Assembly (NCBI GenBank): GCA_039105265.1
Contig: JAPFFF010000002.1
Coordinates: 3,782,001-3,846,000, forward strand
Reading direction: 5' to 3'
DNA from: Tritrichomonas musculus
Lineage: Eukaryota > Parabasalia > Tritrichomonadida > Tritrichomonadidae
Length of the DNA: 64,000 nt
Below, piece after piece: positions 48,373-59,800 of this stretch. A program made the position numbers and the translations under genes. The notes beneath the pieces were generated by a model. It saw only the letters and a list, made by a program, of their open reading frames with translations. It ran no database searches and was not told the DNA's origin. Each line of letters starts with the position of its first letter. The stretch's first letter is position 1.

Positions 48373-49676
48373 AAAGGGGAACCGATTTGAGCTTTTTATC
48401 AAATTTGGATTTGTGATTTTTAAATATGATAAATAATTTTAATTTTCAATTCTGATAAAATGTTAATTAGTAATAAAAAAAATTTATCGTAGCAAAAAAA
48501 AGATATGATAAAAAAGATGTTTTTCATTCAAAAATTTAAACTTTTTGATACAAATCCTAATTTTTTATTCAATTTTTATTTTTTATTCTCAAATGAATTA
48601 GAATAATATGTTTATATCTTTTTATTAAATAGAGTAATTAAAAAAATATCATATATTAATATTTTTATATATACTCAATTTATATATAATAATTATTTTG
48701 ATAAAATATTAAACCTAAAATAAGATATGTATTAAATTAATAGTATCTGCATTTTAAGAAAAAAACGTTATTTAATGAGTAGATAACGTATTTTTGGTTT
48801 ATTAAATAATCATTATTTTGATAAACAAAAAATATTTGTTAAAAAAAAATCAGTAATTCAATTAAATATGCGTTTAAAACAATTATTTATTATTCGTTTA
48901 CATTAAAATTTAATATTTCAAATAAATTATAATTATTTTTTCCAATTTTTGATTTTTAATTTGCAAATTTTTTGTCCATTGAGTTGTATAAGATGATATT
49001 GAATCTTTTAAATTCGGAAATAAGTGGATTTTGAAAAAGAATTATGCATATTTTAAATAACAATTCAATACTAAAGTTTATATAAAAATAGGTTTTTTTC
49101 GAGTGAACCGAAATCATTGAACTGGAATATTAATTTTTCTGCATTTTCAGCCAAAATTGATAATTAATTCTTTAAAAAAATTAATATTTGCAAATCATAT
49201 TATATATACAAAAAGTTGTTTCGGAAATATTCAATTTTTTGGAAAATAAAAAAGTAATAATTGAAAAAGTTTGGAAATAAAAATTATTGGCTTTCAAAAC
49301 ATAAAGATTTTATATCAAAAAGTTATTTGGAAATAGTTCAAATTTTTTTTTGAATAAACTTACTCAGAAATATTATATATTGAATTATCTTTTTATTCCT
49401 ACGATGAGTATTTTTTATTTATTCTCATTGAAATTAATATACTTATTTTTATAATTATATTAATTATGGATTACTGAATGTATTTCTATGTGTCAAATAA
49501 CACTTAATTGTATAAAAAATCTTGAAATAAAGATTATTAATATATATTTTATTCTATATATATTTTAGGTTCCATTATATATTTTATATTATATAAATGT
49601 ATTTTAAAATATTTTATATTTATTTGTATATCTTCATTTTTTTTTAAAAAAAAAATTGAGGTAAAAATCCCCCTTT
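48373..49676. mobile_element. possible AAAGGGG-ended element, 8-bp duplication
   Basis: Ends AAAGGGGAACC and the inverted CCCCCTTT, flanked by an exact 8-bp repeat TTCAATAT (48365-48372 and 49677-49684). The terminal match is only seven to nine bases, so this call is weaker than its neighbours. It resembles the AAAGG-type ends at 46671 and 52064. Confidence 0.45.
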
Positions 49677-49709
49677 TTCAATATGAAAAATGAATTAATT
49701 ATTCATTAA

Positions 49710-51426
49710 GGTACAAATCCAATACGTTAAATAACCGTCTTTTTTTTTTGACATTTATAAATGGTCGCTTATTTTAGATATTTTCAAGTTTTCAATATAA
49801 ATAAAACAAAAAAAGTGGTCCTTTTGAATCTTTTATGATTAAAATCTTTTTAAAAATTATAGTAAATAAAAATATTGAGCGTGATGTATTAATTCTTAAT
49901 AATAATACTCAAATTTGTTAATCAACTGAATATATCTTGAATTTAGCTTTTTTATTGAAATTAATATTCCCAATATGTTAGCAGGTTACGAAATTCAAGG
50001 TATTTTTTGATTTTTAATAAAAATAATATTATCCAAAAAGGGCATAAACTTGATTAGATAGAAAAAAATTATATATTCATAGATAAAATAAAGATATACA
50101 TGTAGAGATGTCCAATACAATAGCAAATCAACAGACATATATAGGTTCAAAGGTTAACTTATAAAGCTTTTTATATCTCATTATTTAGAAAGTGTTTCTT
50201 TTATTAAATGTTTATTTGTTGAATATTCATAATAATATAAAAGTATTTATGATTATAAATGGAGATATATTAGTTTTAAAATGTTGATTTTAACTTTTTA
50301 AAACAGAGTAGTATTTCATTGCTAATATTTGGTTAAATTGTTATATTTATAATATTATATTTATATTTAAATATTTTGATAAATTTTGTAATGTAGGAAA
50401 AAAGATATTTTATTATCAAATAATAACTTTTTGATAAATTATCTATTTTATATGATGAAGATTTGATAAAATTCGATGAAAAATGAGAGGTGAATGAAGA
50501 AAATTTTGAGGGAAATTTGTTTGAAATAACAGTATTATTATCTATATTTATCTCTTTATGAAAATAAACTTTATAAATATAAATCATTTATTCATGCTTA
50601 TATATTAGTAATAAATTAAATTATTAACATCGTTAAATGGATAAACTGTCATTTTTCATCAAAAAATTAAAAAGATTTATTATATTTTATAAAATGAAAT
50701 AATCCGTTATTTTCTAATTTTATTTTTAATATATCTTGAAATTTACAATTAATTTTTTTAAAATATTCTTTAATATAAGCTTTAACTAAAACATATAAAT
50801 ATATTAATATGTTACCAAGAAATTAAATGACGAAAAGTCCGTCCTTGTAATTATAGAAATGTGATAAAGAATGTATTATTTCAATATTATTTCAATTTTA
50901 TTTCAAAAAAATGGTTAGCAATATTTTACAAAAATATTTTTATATTGCATATATTATACTTATATTTATGTATAAAACATGAATTATTCATATAATAAAT
51001 ACTTGAATATATATAATATAATTAATTTGTTAATAATAAAGAAATATACGAGAGAACAAAACAATTTAAATATTTTATTTTTGAATAATTTTTTTTTATA
51101 TTTCAATTGAAATTAACTGAAAATTATATATTTGAAATAAAATTATTAGAAGTTTTAAATTAAAATATCTTGAAATATTTTAATATTAAACCATATTATT
51201 ATATTTTAAAACTTTTAAAAATACGATAAAACACTTTTAAACATACAAATATCTATTAAATTTAATAGAAACTCTGTAATTGGATTATTCGTTTTTTTTC
51301 ACCTTATAAAATAAAGTTCAGAATCACAAATCTGACACTATTCAAATTCAAACTTTTTCCGAGGGGTCGCTTTTCACAAAAAATAAACGTTCACAGGTCA
51401 AATAAATAACGTATTGGATTTGTACC
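49710..51426. mobile_element. TTAA-flanked non-autonomous element
   Basis: 1717 bp. A 20-base terminal inverted repeat starts GGTACAAATCCAATACG at 49710 and returns inverted at 51407-51426; TTAA stands at both outer edges (49706-49709 and 51427-51430). A TTAA target is used by piggyBac-type and Kolobok-type transposons, but TTAA is its own complement and could simply extend the repeat. The interior is AT-rich with no transposase. Confidence 0.6.
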
Positions 51427-51639
51427 TTAAAAATTCGAATCTATGAATTTTAATAATTAACTTGACAGAGCCATTTTTGGGATTTTGGATATATTTATCA
51501 AAAAATGATATCAAATTTTATTTCCTTATGATAAAAACTTCATCTGATTTTTTTATATGTATAAAACATTTCAAAGTGAATATGTGTATAGATATTTTTT
51601 TAAAAAATTTAATATTCATAGGTTCAAAACTACGATTTC

Positions 51640-52055
51640 AAGTCTAAAATTTTGAAAGATCATTCAATTTTCTGAACATTCGTTTATTAATAAAAATTTT
51701 TATTCTAAAAGCAAGAGACTGCAAAGCTGCTAAATATGATGTTAGGCAAGATTAAAATCAGGACAGTGAATAGGAATATGCCAATTTTTTCGCAAAACTG
51801 CTATGATTATATTAACGATGTATAAGTAGATAAATATTATGAAGGAGCAAGAGTAATATTTCTAAAATTGCTGAAAAAGTATTCATAAATAGCTGGAAAA
51901 CCGTTGACTATTAGTTAATTGATTCGAAAATCATAATCAACGAATAGTGTAAAATCTGGCATGTAATGGAAGTCAAGTTGTTATATGCATCTATACAAAT
52001 ATGAACCACTGGTTTTTGTCCGTATTTTATTTTAAGTATTGTTTCAAATTTGTTG
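51640..52055 (+). pseudogene. possible gene relic
   Basis: A patch less AT-rich than its surroundings, with short coding-like runs in different frames (for example ARDCKAAKYDVRQD near 51715, YYEGARVIFLKLLKKYS near 51836, SNISKIAEKVFINSWKTVDY near 51850). Stops interrupt every frame, and nothing is long enough to name a family. It could be remains of a host gene or transposase; composition is the main hint. Confidence 0.2.
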
Positions 52056-52063
52056 GAATAAAG

Positions 52064-53014
52064 AAAAGGGTCGACTCTCTCAAATTTTTTTTGATTGAAA
52101 AATAATAATATCTTAAAAATTTGATATTCTTTTTAATTAATAAATTTTTAAATCAATATTAAATAGAATTCGGAATTTTTTATTATATCTTATAAATTAA
52201 AAAATTAATTATTCATTCAAAAAATTATTAAAAATAGTGTTTTTATTATGCTACTTGAGGTATTTTCTTAAATGATTTACTATTCACATTATTTATATGT
52301 AGCTTAGAAATATAATAATAATTTTTAATAAAATATATTATTGATATTCAAGAAATTATTATTTTTTCTAAATAAAAATTTTGAATTTAAAATTGAATTA
52401 AATGCTAGTTTTTGAAAAAATTATTTTGATAACATCAGAATTTTGAAAATATATTATTTTTATTAACAAATGCTTATTTTTTTGATAATATATCAGTATT
52501 ATCCTCATATTAATGATAATGTATTTACTATATATATTATCAATCACATTTATATTATTATAAAATATATTTTTACATTTTAACTCAGTTTATTTTTATA
52601 TCACAATTGAGAATAAATTATAATAACGTATTAATTCAATTTTATTTTTCATAAATAATATTATCTTATATGATATTCAATTAATTACTTTTTAATTAAT
52701 TTAAAATATGTAAATAAAATTATGAAAAAAGAATATATGATATGAAGGTTATAAAATATTTATATATTTGGATATTTTCAAATTCCCAAAATCTCTTTGA
52801 ATAGTGGAAATTAGATAAGAACTCAAAAATATTTTCTCCTTTCAAAAGTTAAACTTTTTCTGTTTTTATTTTTTTTAGTGAAATATCTCTATTTTGGCTA
52901 ATAGAATCGGCTTCATATTTAAAATTGCCTCATGTTATTGATAATGCTAATATTATTTATTATTAATTTTTTATAATTTTAGAATATGATAACCGCCAAA
53001 AGTCGAACCCTTTT
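52064..53014. mobile_element. AAAAGGGT-ended non-autonomous element, 8-bp duplication
   Basis: 951 bp. Ends AAAAGGGTCGACT and, inverted, AAAAGGGTTCGACTTTTGG. Exact 8-bp duplication GAATAAAG at 52056-52063 and 53015-53022. The right end continues into TTGGCGGTTAT, shared with the left end of the element at 46671. Gene-free. Confidence 0.75.
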
Positions 53015-53022
53015 GAATAAAG

Positions 53023-53548
53023 CTATGTAATATGAAATTGACCAATAATGATTAATTTTGTATCGATCATGATTCAAAAATATTGAAAAAATCTATTTAA
53101 AATTTTTGAAAGTTTTGTCATAATCAATTCAATTTTTAAAATCATAATTTCTTATTTATAAAATTATAAAATTATTATATATTATATTTATATATTTTAA
53201 AAAAATTTTATATAATATAATTCGATAATTTTACTAATAAATCACTTTTTAATGAGATAAACTCATTCATACAGCACTCTTAAGAGTTAAAAAATTCAAT
53301 TTTTTTTTTTTAGAATTTTTATCATCTTTTTTATACCACACGACTTTTTTCATTATTATCTTTTATTTAACTGTATTAAAACTAATAAAAGACTAAAAAA
53401 AGAATAAAAAATTATTTTATCTAATTTGGTTATTCTCAAAAATTGCAAAGATTATCTTTTCTTTCAAAAACTTACTCAAAAATTTGTAGATATCTACATC
53501 TACGATGAATATACAAATAGATGATGGATAACATATCAATTTATATTA
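53023..53548. other. upstream region of the RCC1-repeat gene
   Basis: AT-rich, without a gene. It presumably contains the promoter. TATCAATTTATATTA directly before the ATG is only loosely like a trichomonad initiator. Confidence 0.4.
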
Positions 53549-55498
53549 ATGAAAGTTGCTGGATTCAACATCAAATGCCTTTATGGAAATTCGAACCAAA
53601 AAACTGCAGATGGTTATTCAATAATTAGCCCTCCTGTAGATTCAAACCTTGATTTCAAAAAAATATTATCTTATTCAATGTTTAGTTATCATGCATCATG
53701 GGTTACTGAAGATGGACATGCTTATGGTATTGGCGATAATATTGATAAACAAATATCTGACTCTTTCCCAAAACAATTTATTAAAGAACCAACTGAAGTT
53801 AAAATTCATGATAAAGATGGAAAAGAATATATTCCAATTTCTAGCGTTTGCGGTCGTTTTTATTCACTTTATATTGTCAAATCACCTGACGATGATCAAC
53901 TTCATCTTGCATACATTCATTCACAAAATAATGGCGTACCAATTTTTGTAAATATTAACGGACAAAACCCTGTAGCTATTTATGGAGGAATGACAAATTC
54001 AGCTGCAATAACAGAAGAAGGATCAATTGTAATGTTAAACAAATCAATTGTGGAATCAAAAAATGAAATAACAAAAGTATACACGCTTCCTGATGAAGAA
54101 AAGCCTATTTATATTGCATGTCTCGATGATTATTATTTTGTTCTATCACAGAGTGGAAAAATTTATCAATTCTGCTTATTATCATATTCACTCTCAAAAT
54201 CTTTTAAGATTGTTAAAGAAATTCATAAAAGAAATTTTGCATATCTTACAGGAAGTTTTAAGCATGCTTTTGCAGTTACAGATACTGGACGTGTATATGG
54301 TTTTGGCTCTAACGACCATGGTAAACTTGGCCTTGGGCGTGAACAATGGGGAACAGATAGATTCAAGAGAATCAAAATTCTAAAAGACTATAAAATTAAA
54401 AATGCTTATGCAGGAAGCTTTCATTCACTTTTTAAAACAGAAGATGACTCCATTATTGGTTTTGGATGGAATCGATATGGCGAACTCTTTTTAGATATCA
54501 ATCCCAACGATGACTCAGTTTATGAGCCTACTGCTGCTGCTATTGATGGTAAAGCTACATATTGCACTGTTGGAGATAGTTCAACTGCCATTTTTGTTGA
54601 TTGTGAAGTTCCATATAATTCTCCAAATCAAATACTTAGGGATCCTCCATTTAAAATGCCTATAATACCTGTTCCAGAACCATTAGAACAATTTTCTGCT
54701 CCACCATCAGAAGAAGTTTCTACTCCACAATCAGAAGAAGTTTCTGCTCCACAATCAGAAGAAGTTTCTGCTCCACAATCAGAAGAAGTTTCTGCTCCAC
54801 AATCAGAAGAAGTTTCTGCTCCACAATCAGAAGAAGTTTCTGCTCCACAATCAGAAGAAGTTTCTGCTCCACAATCAGGACAATTTTCTGCTCCACAATC
54901 AGAAGAAGTTTCTACTCCACAATCAGAACAGCAATCAGAAAATTCTACTGAACAGATCTCTGATCAACAATCAAATCAATCATCACTTCAGACTTCAGAT
55001 CAAATTTCTGGGAGATCTTTGGATAATAGTTCAAAAATACCATCGGAAGAACGCTTTGCGCAATTATTAGAACCCGCTTCTGCAGAAATATTACCAGATA
55101 ATCAAACCACACCAAATTCAGATCATCACTCAGAGCAGAATTCAGAAAATTCAAATGAAAAATCATTAGAGCAATATCCAGTCCAATTATCAGAACAAAA
55201 TTCAGAAAAATCTACTGAAAAGATAATAGATCAAAAGGATGAACCATCATCAGAAAAAACTGAAGAAATTTTACCAGAGCAATCTACTATTAATGAAAAA
55301 CCAGAATTGGATAAAGTTGTAAGTATACATCAGCCACAAAATACAACAACAAATGATCTTGTTGATAATTCCATTTCACAAATTAATCAAACTGAAATTC
55401 TGAATACTAATTCAAAGAAAAAGACCTTAAATATTGGAATTGCTATAGTGATACTCAGTGCTCTGATATTCTTCATATATCGTATGATGAAGAAGTAA
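53549..55498 (+). CDS. RCC1-repeat protein with tail anchor
   Basis: 649 residues. Residues 1-355 hold RCC1-type blades: WVTEDGHAYGIGDN (near 55), AITEEGSIVML, FVLSQSGKIYQF, AFAVTDTGRVYGFGSNDHGKLGLG (near 240) and SLFKTEDDSIIGFGWNRYGELFLD (near 295), a beta-propeller that commonly binds proteins or chromatin/GTPase partners. Next is a rod of ten 8-residue repeats (SAPQSEEV type, 383-462), then a long Ser/Gln/Glu-rich disordered part (to about 615). A single C-terminal membrane helix (LNIGIAIVILSALIFFIYRM) ends in MMKK. There is no signal peptide, so it is probably tail-anchored with the propeller in the cytosol. Convergent with the M16C gene. Confidence 0.85.
   Translation: MKVAGFNIKCLYGNSNQKTADGYSIISPPVDSNLDFKKILSYSMFSYHASWVTEDGHAYGIGDNIDKQISDSFPKQFIKEPTEVKIHDKDGKEYIPISSVCGRFYSLYIVKSPDDDQLHLAYIHSQNNGVPIFVNINGQNPVAIYGGMTNSAAITEEGSIVMLNKSIVESKNEITKVYTLPDEEKPIYIACLDDYYFVLSQSGKIYQFCLLSYSLSKSFKIVKEIHKRNFAYLTGSFKHAFAVTDTGRVYGFGSNDHGKLGLGREQWGTDRFKRIKILKDYKIKNAYAGSFHSLFKTEDDSIIGFGWNRYGELFLDINPNDDSVYEPTAAAIDGKATYCTVGDSSTAIFVDCEVPYNSPNQILRDPPFKMPIIPVPEPLEQFSAPPSEEVSTPQSEEVSAPQSEEVSAPQSEEVSAPQSEEVSAPQSEEVSAPQSEEVSAPQSGQFSAPQSEEVSTPQSEQQSENSTEQISDQQSNQSSLQTSDQISGRSLDNSSKIPSEERFAQLLEPASAEILPDNQTTPNSDHHSEQNSENSNEKSLEQYPVQLSEQNSEKSTEKIIDQKDEPSSEKTEEILPEQSTINEKPELDKVVSIHQPQNTTTNDLVDNSISQINQTEILNTNSKKKTLNIGIAIVILSALIFFIYRMMKK
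54695..54934 (+). repeat. 24-bp coding minisatellite (SAPQSEEV)
   Basis: Ten units of exactly 24 bp. The central five are identical at protein level and nearly so at DNA level, and the edges show Ala/Thr and EEV/GQF variants. Likely length-variable between strains. Confidence 0.9.
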
Positions 55499-55596
55499 GC
55501 TTTTTTTATTATATTAATATTATATTATATTTTTTTTTTTTACCGTTAAAAATATATATTATAATTAAATATGCAATTTACATTTTTTTTTTATTT

Positions 55597-56332
55597 AGAA
55601 GGGGCGAAGCTCCTGATTTTCAATATGATTCATTTTATAATTTTATATCATTATATTTATTTGCTGTTAAGATTATTTTTCCAAATTGTATTCATTTTTA
55701 TATGGTGAAAAAAAAAGATATAGGTATTTTTATTTTTATAAAAATCATTGAATTGTTAATCGTGTAAGTAAATATTGACCATATTAAAAACGGTTTATTT
55801 TTTTTAAAATTTTATGATTATTTTATATAATTTCCAAACTTTTTGAATTCATTGAATTTTTTTCTTTTAATTTTTATTCGTTGTTTTTTGGATATATGAT
55901 TAAAATTTGAAGATAATTCTTTTTGTATTTTAAATAATCTAGATTATTGATTAAATATTTAATATTATTTGTTCTAAAAAATCCAAACATTATGAAATAA
56001 TTTTGATATTAAAAGATTGGCCATATAAATTGGCATACAATTTTATATCTTACATTAATAAATGTATTTTTATTTATTTTTATTGCGTTTTATAACATCG
56101 TATTGAAATTCACATAGAAAATTATGTTTTTTACTTTCTGAGCAAAAAGAAGTTTTTCATTCAATTTTTTTGATTTAAAATAGCATTATCTTGAATTTTT
56201 TACACATTAATGCTTATAACATTTGTTCAAATATATTTTATAAAATGATTTCATTATAAATAAATAATTAATATTGCAATATAACTATCATAAAATGAAA
56301 AAGGTTAACGGTCGAAGAGCTTCGCCCCTTCT
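55597..56332. mobile_element. hAT-like non-autonomous element
   Basis: 736 bp. A 16-base inverted repeat AGAAGGGGCGAAGCTC (55597-55612 and inverted 56317-56332) with an 8-bp duplication TTTTATTT on both sides (55589-55596 and 56333-56340; low complexity, but the fit is exact). GGGGCGAAGCTCC resembles hAT ends of other eukaryotes. The centre is AT-rich. It lies 98 bp after the RCC1-gene stop. Confidence 0.65.
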
Positions 56333-56360
56333 TTTTATTTTCATAAAAAATAATATTTCT

Positions 56361-56816
56361 TAGGCTTGTTAAGTCTCGATTTTCGATATCGATAATTGAT
56401 CCATTTTTCTGATATCAATATCAAATCAAAAATTTAATCTCTGATATCAATAATGAATAAAAATAAAAGATCGATTATCAATATTGAAAATTTTTTAACG
56501 TATTAAAATTTTGTAAACTTTTTTAACTGGTTACTTCACATATTAGTTATAAAATTTAATAAAATCTGATTCTTTTACATAATAAGTTAGAATATATTTA
56601 TTTTATGCCATTAAAATACTATTTTTAATGTTTTTTTCAGGTATTAATTTCGATTAATCAAGATTCGATATCAAAAGCATATTTTTTTTGTATCACATTT
56701 CATACTTGATAATCGAATTCATCAATTAAAAGTTCCAATCGATAGCATTTTATTATCGATTATCTGAGTTAAAAAAAGTGCCAAAGCTGATAATTGATAT
56801 CAGAATAACAAGCCTA
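56361..56816. mobile_element. short hAT-like element
   Basis: 456 bp. Ends TAGGCTTGTTA and its inverted copy TAACAAGCCTA, exact 8-bp duplication ATATTTCT (56353-56360, 56817-56824). The interior is rich in GATATC and ATCGAT motifs, like the subterminal motifs of the element at 40104, whose end CAGGGTTGCTTA is also similar. It ends 65 bp from the stop codon of the M16C gene. Confidence 0.75.
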
Positions 56817-56881
56817 ATATTTCTAAAGTAAATTTTTTTCTCCATAATATTAATATTTATTACATAAATAGATAAATAAAA

Positions 56882-59800
56882 TTATTTCTTATCTAAATCG
56901 AAAACATCAACCACGTGAAACTCAGGAATGAGAGCTTTATCAATTTTTCCTCCCACAATAGTTTCTCTTCCCAATTTATTTTTCATTTTCTCTTCAATAT
57001 AAACAAAGTCTTCAACAATACTTTTCTTATTAACCTTCAAGAGAGCCGATCTTCTCTTTTGCAAGAGAGCATCATCAACCCCACTCAAGAACCAAGAGTC
57101 ACCTGCATTCTTAGGTGCAATAGGCGCGTCAAATCCAGAAAAAACTTGAACAATGGCACGATCAACCATTTGATCATCAATTGGAGGCAACAAATTTGAT
57201 TTCTTATTTGTTGCAAGTGATTCAATTATATCATCAATTGCTTTGAGAACAAGAAGAGGACTGGTATCACGATAAGAGAGAAAAGAAGTTGTTCCCATTA
57301 ATGCACTGTATCTGGCCATTGCTCCATATGCTCCTAACTTTTCTCGAATGGCACCAAAAAGATATTCTGCTTGGGCAAGTTTTGCTGCAACTTGAAATGA
57401 TGTAGAAGAGTTGGAATTATAAGAAGGACTTGGAACAGAAACTCCACAAAAGAAAGTAGAAGAATCAATCTTTAAATGCGTTTTTGGATATTTAAGGAAG
57501 TGTGCTTTTGAATTTTCAATGATTTCGTTTGTTTGCTTGTTATTGTTGTAGGTCGATGGGGTTGAATGATATGGAAGATTTTTAAGAAGATTAGTAACAA
57601 GTTCTTCCATCTTATCTTTATCATCTGAACAACAAGTAATTGAGGCAGTAAAAGATGATTTTGAAGATAAAACTAAAGATTTATAATAGGCATTGGTAAG
57701 AATGCTTGTTAATGAATTTTGTTTTGAATTTTTAAGGATATTATCAATACTTAAAGTTGTTGCTTTTTCTTTTGTTGAAGTTTTGACTTCGTTTTTAATT
57801 TTTTCCGACTTATCAATATTATCTTCTCTTCTTCTGACATTTTTATTGATTTTTTTATTAACATTTTGAGTTCTTATTTTATTTCTGAGCTTTTTATTCT
57901 TTTCATTTTCTTTATCCTTCTTAATTTTCTGATTTAATTTTTCATGATCAAGATGTCTCTTTTGCTTCTTAGAACTTTCATCATTTTCATGATCCTTCTT
58001 TTCTACTTTAACATCATTTTCATTATTTTCATGTTCTTTTATCTTTTTTTCTTCTTTTTCATGAATCTCAATTTCTTTCAATTCTGCTTTACTCAAATTC
58101 AATAATTTTTTAACGTATCTCATATTTGTTATACCATCCCACATTTCTTGTAATGTTGATGATGTTGAAATACCAGCACTAGAATACAAAAGAGCGTAAT
58201 AATGACCATTTTCAGCAATACGATTGGGGAAAGCGCTAACTTTTTCGGATAAAAGAATATTAATTCTTTTTGTGTTATTTAACCAAGGTTTTGTCAGCAT
58301 TTTTTGAATCAGCTTCATGAATTTTTCGATATCAGAAGATAAAGCCGAGCCAGAGAAAAGAAGGGAAGCTTTGAATGAATTAGGATCATCTTTAGATGGT
58401 ACAATAATATGCGATACTGAAATTCCTCCTGTATACAAAGAAGCTTGATTTGCAAACTCATTTTCGTCCAAGTCATCTGCTCCAATTTGATTTAACAAAA
58501 GTGACAAAATTGGAACTAATTCGATATCTTTTGAATCAACAGGCAAATCACATTTAACTGTTAAATAAACAATATCATTTGTTGGCTGAACGAATGTCAT
58601 TATTTTATCATTATTTAGTGGATATTCGACCGTTAATTTCGTCGGTTGAGTCTCATTTATGTCATTTTTCGTGATTGATGGAAGAAGATGAACAGGACGA
58701 GGAGCATCAACAAATTGTTGAATTTTATTAGTTTCTTCTACAATTTTTTTGAGTTCTGAATTTGACATTTTTTCTTTCATTTCAGCCAATTCTTGTTTGA
58801 CTTTCTCTGCTTGCTTTTCTTGGAAGTTTTGGACACCTTTCATGATCAAATCAAGTCGATGTTTGTTGTTAATCAATTGATGTTTAAGAATCATTTCAAA
58901 GTAACGAGGATTAATCTTTAGAATTCGTTTTATTCGTTCAATTTGCCAATTTTCATCAAGAACTTCAAATGGATTTACATTATGAATCCAAAATGAAATA
59001 AGTCCGTGCCAAAAGTTGATTCCTTGTTGATTTGAGATTGTTTTTTGACTAATCTCAAAATTATGAAGAGTAGAATAAATTCTATCACTATCAAAGCCGT
59101 TTTTATAAACGTCATTTAATATATCTAGAACGGTTTGATTGAATTTAATGGCTTCTGTCATTTCAACTCCTTCAAGACCAATACAAAAATAAGGTGATCG
59201 AGTGTAGGACATGAAACCGGTGTTGATAAAGTTTGTTCCAATTCTGGTAGTAATTAGTGATTTGTAAAGGGGCGAGAGAATTGTATCAGTTAATAAAAGC
59301 GATAAGAAGGTAAGATCTGTTATTTCTGTTACATTACGCAAATCACCAACCATCCATGATACTGAAACTGTCACTTTTTCTTCTCCATTATCACCAATTT
59401 GACCATTTGAAGGACCTTCTGCAATTACGTATCGGGGAGAATTCCAACGTGGTTGATTAATAAGTTTTTCAAGATCAAAATACTCTTTAACATTTTTCTC
59501 TTTGATTCTTAATTCAGGATTATTGCTTTTCAAATCTTTATTTTGTATGATTTTTGTTTCATCTTTTTTACTATTTTGTTGCAGTCTTTTGTGATCATCT
59601 AATTGGTTTTGTTTCAATTCAACTTTATCATCATTTGGTTGATAGTTGCCATCATTAATCTCATTATTTTGATTATCATTATCATCTATTTGCTGATAAA
59701 TGTTATCTTCCAAATCATTTTCTTGATCTTTTTTAATATTTTGATTATTATTGTTACCATGGAAAAGAACTTTATCTGCGTTGTTAAATTGTGGATCAGA

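Noticed and set aside
50140-50175. GGTTCAAAGGTT resembling a tRNA B-box
   Set aside because: The second half does not fit the B-box, and no A-box or stems lie upstream.
46675-52998. A single 6.3-kb element bounded by inverted TTGGCGGTTAT
   Set aside because: No shared flanking duplication, and each side is better explained as the end of its own smaller element with an exact 8-bp duplication.
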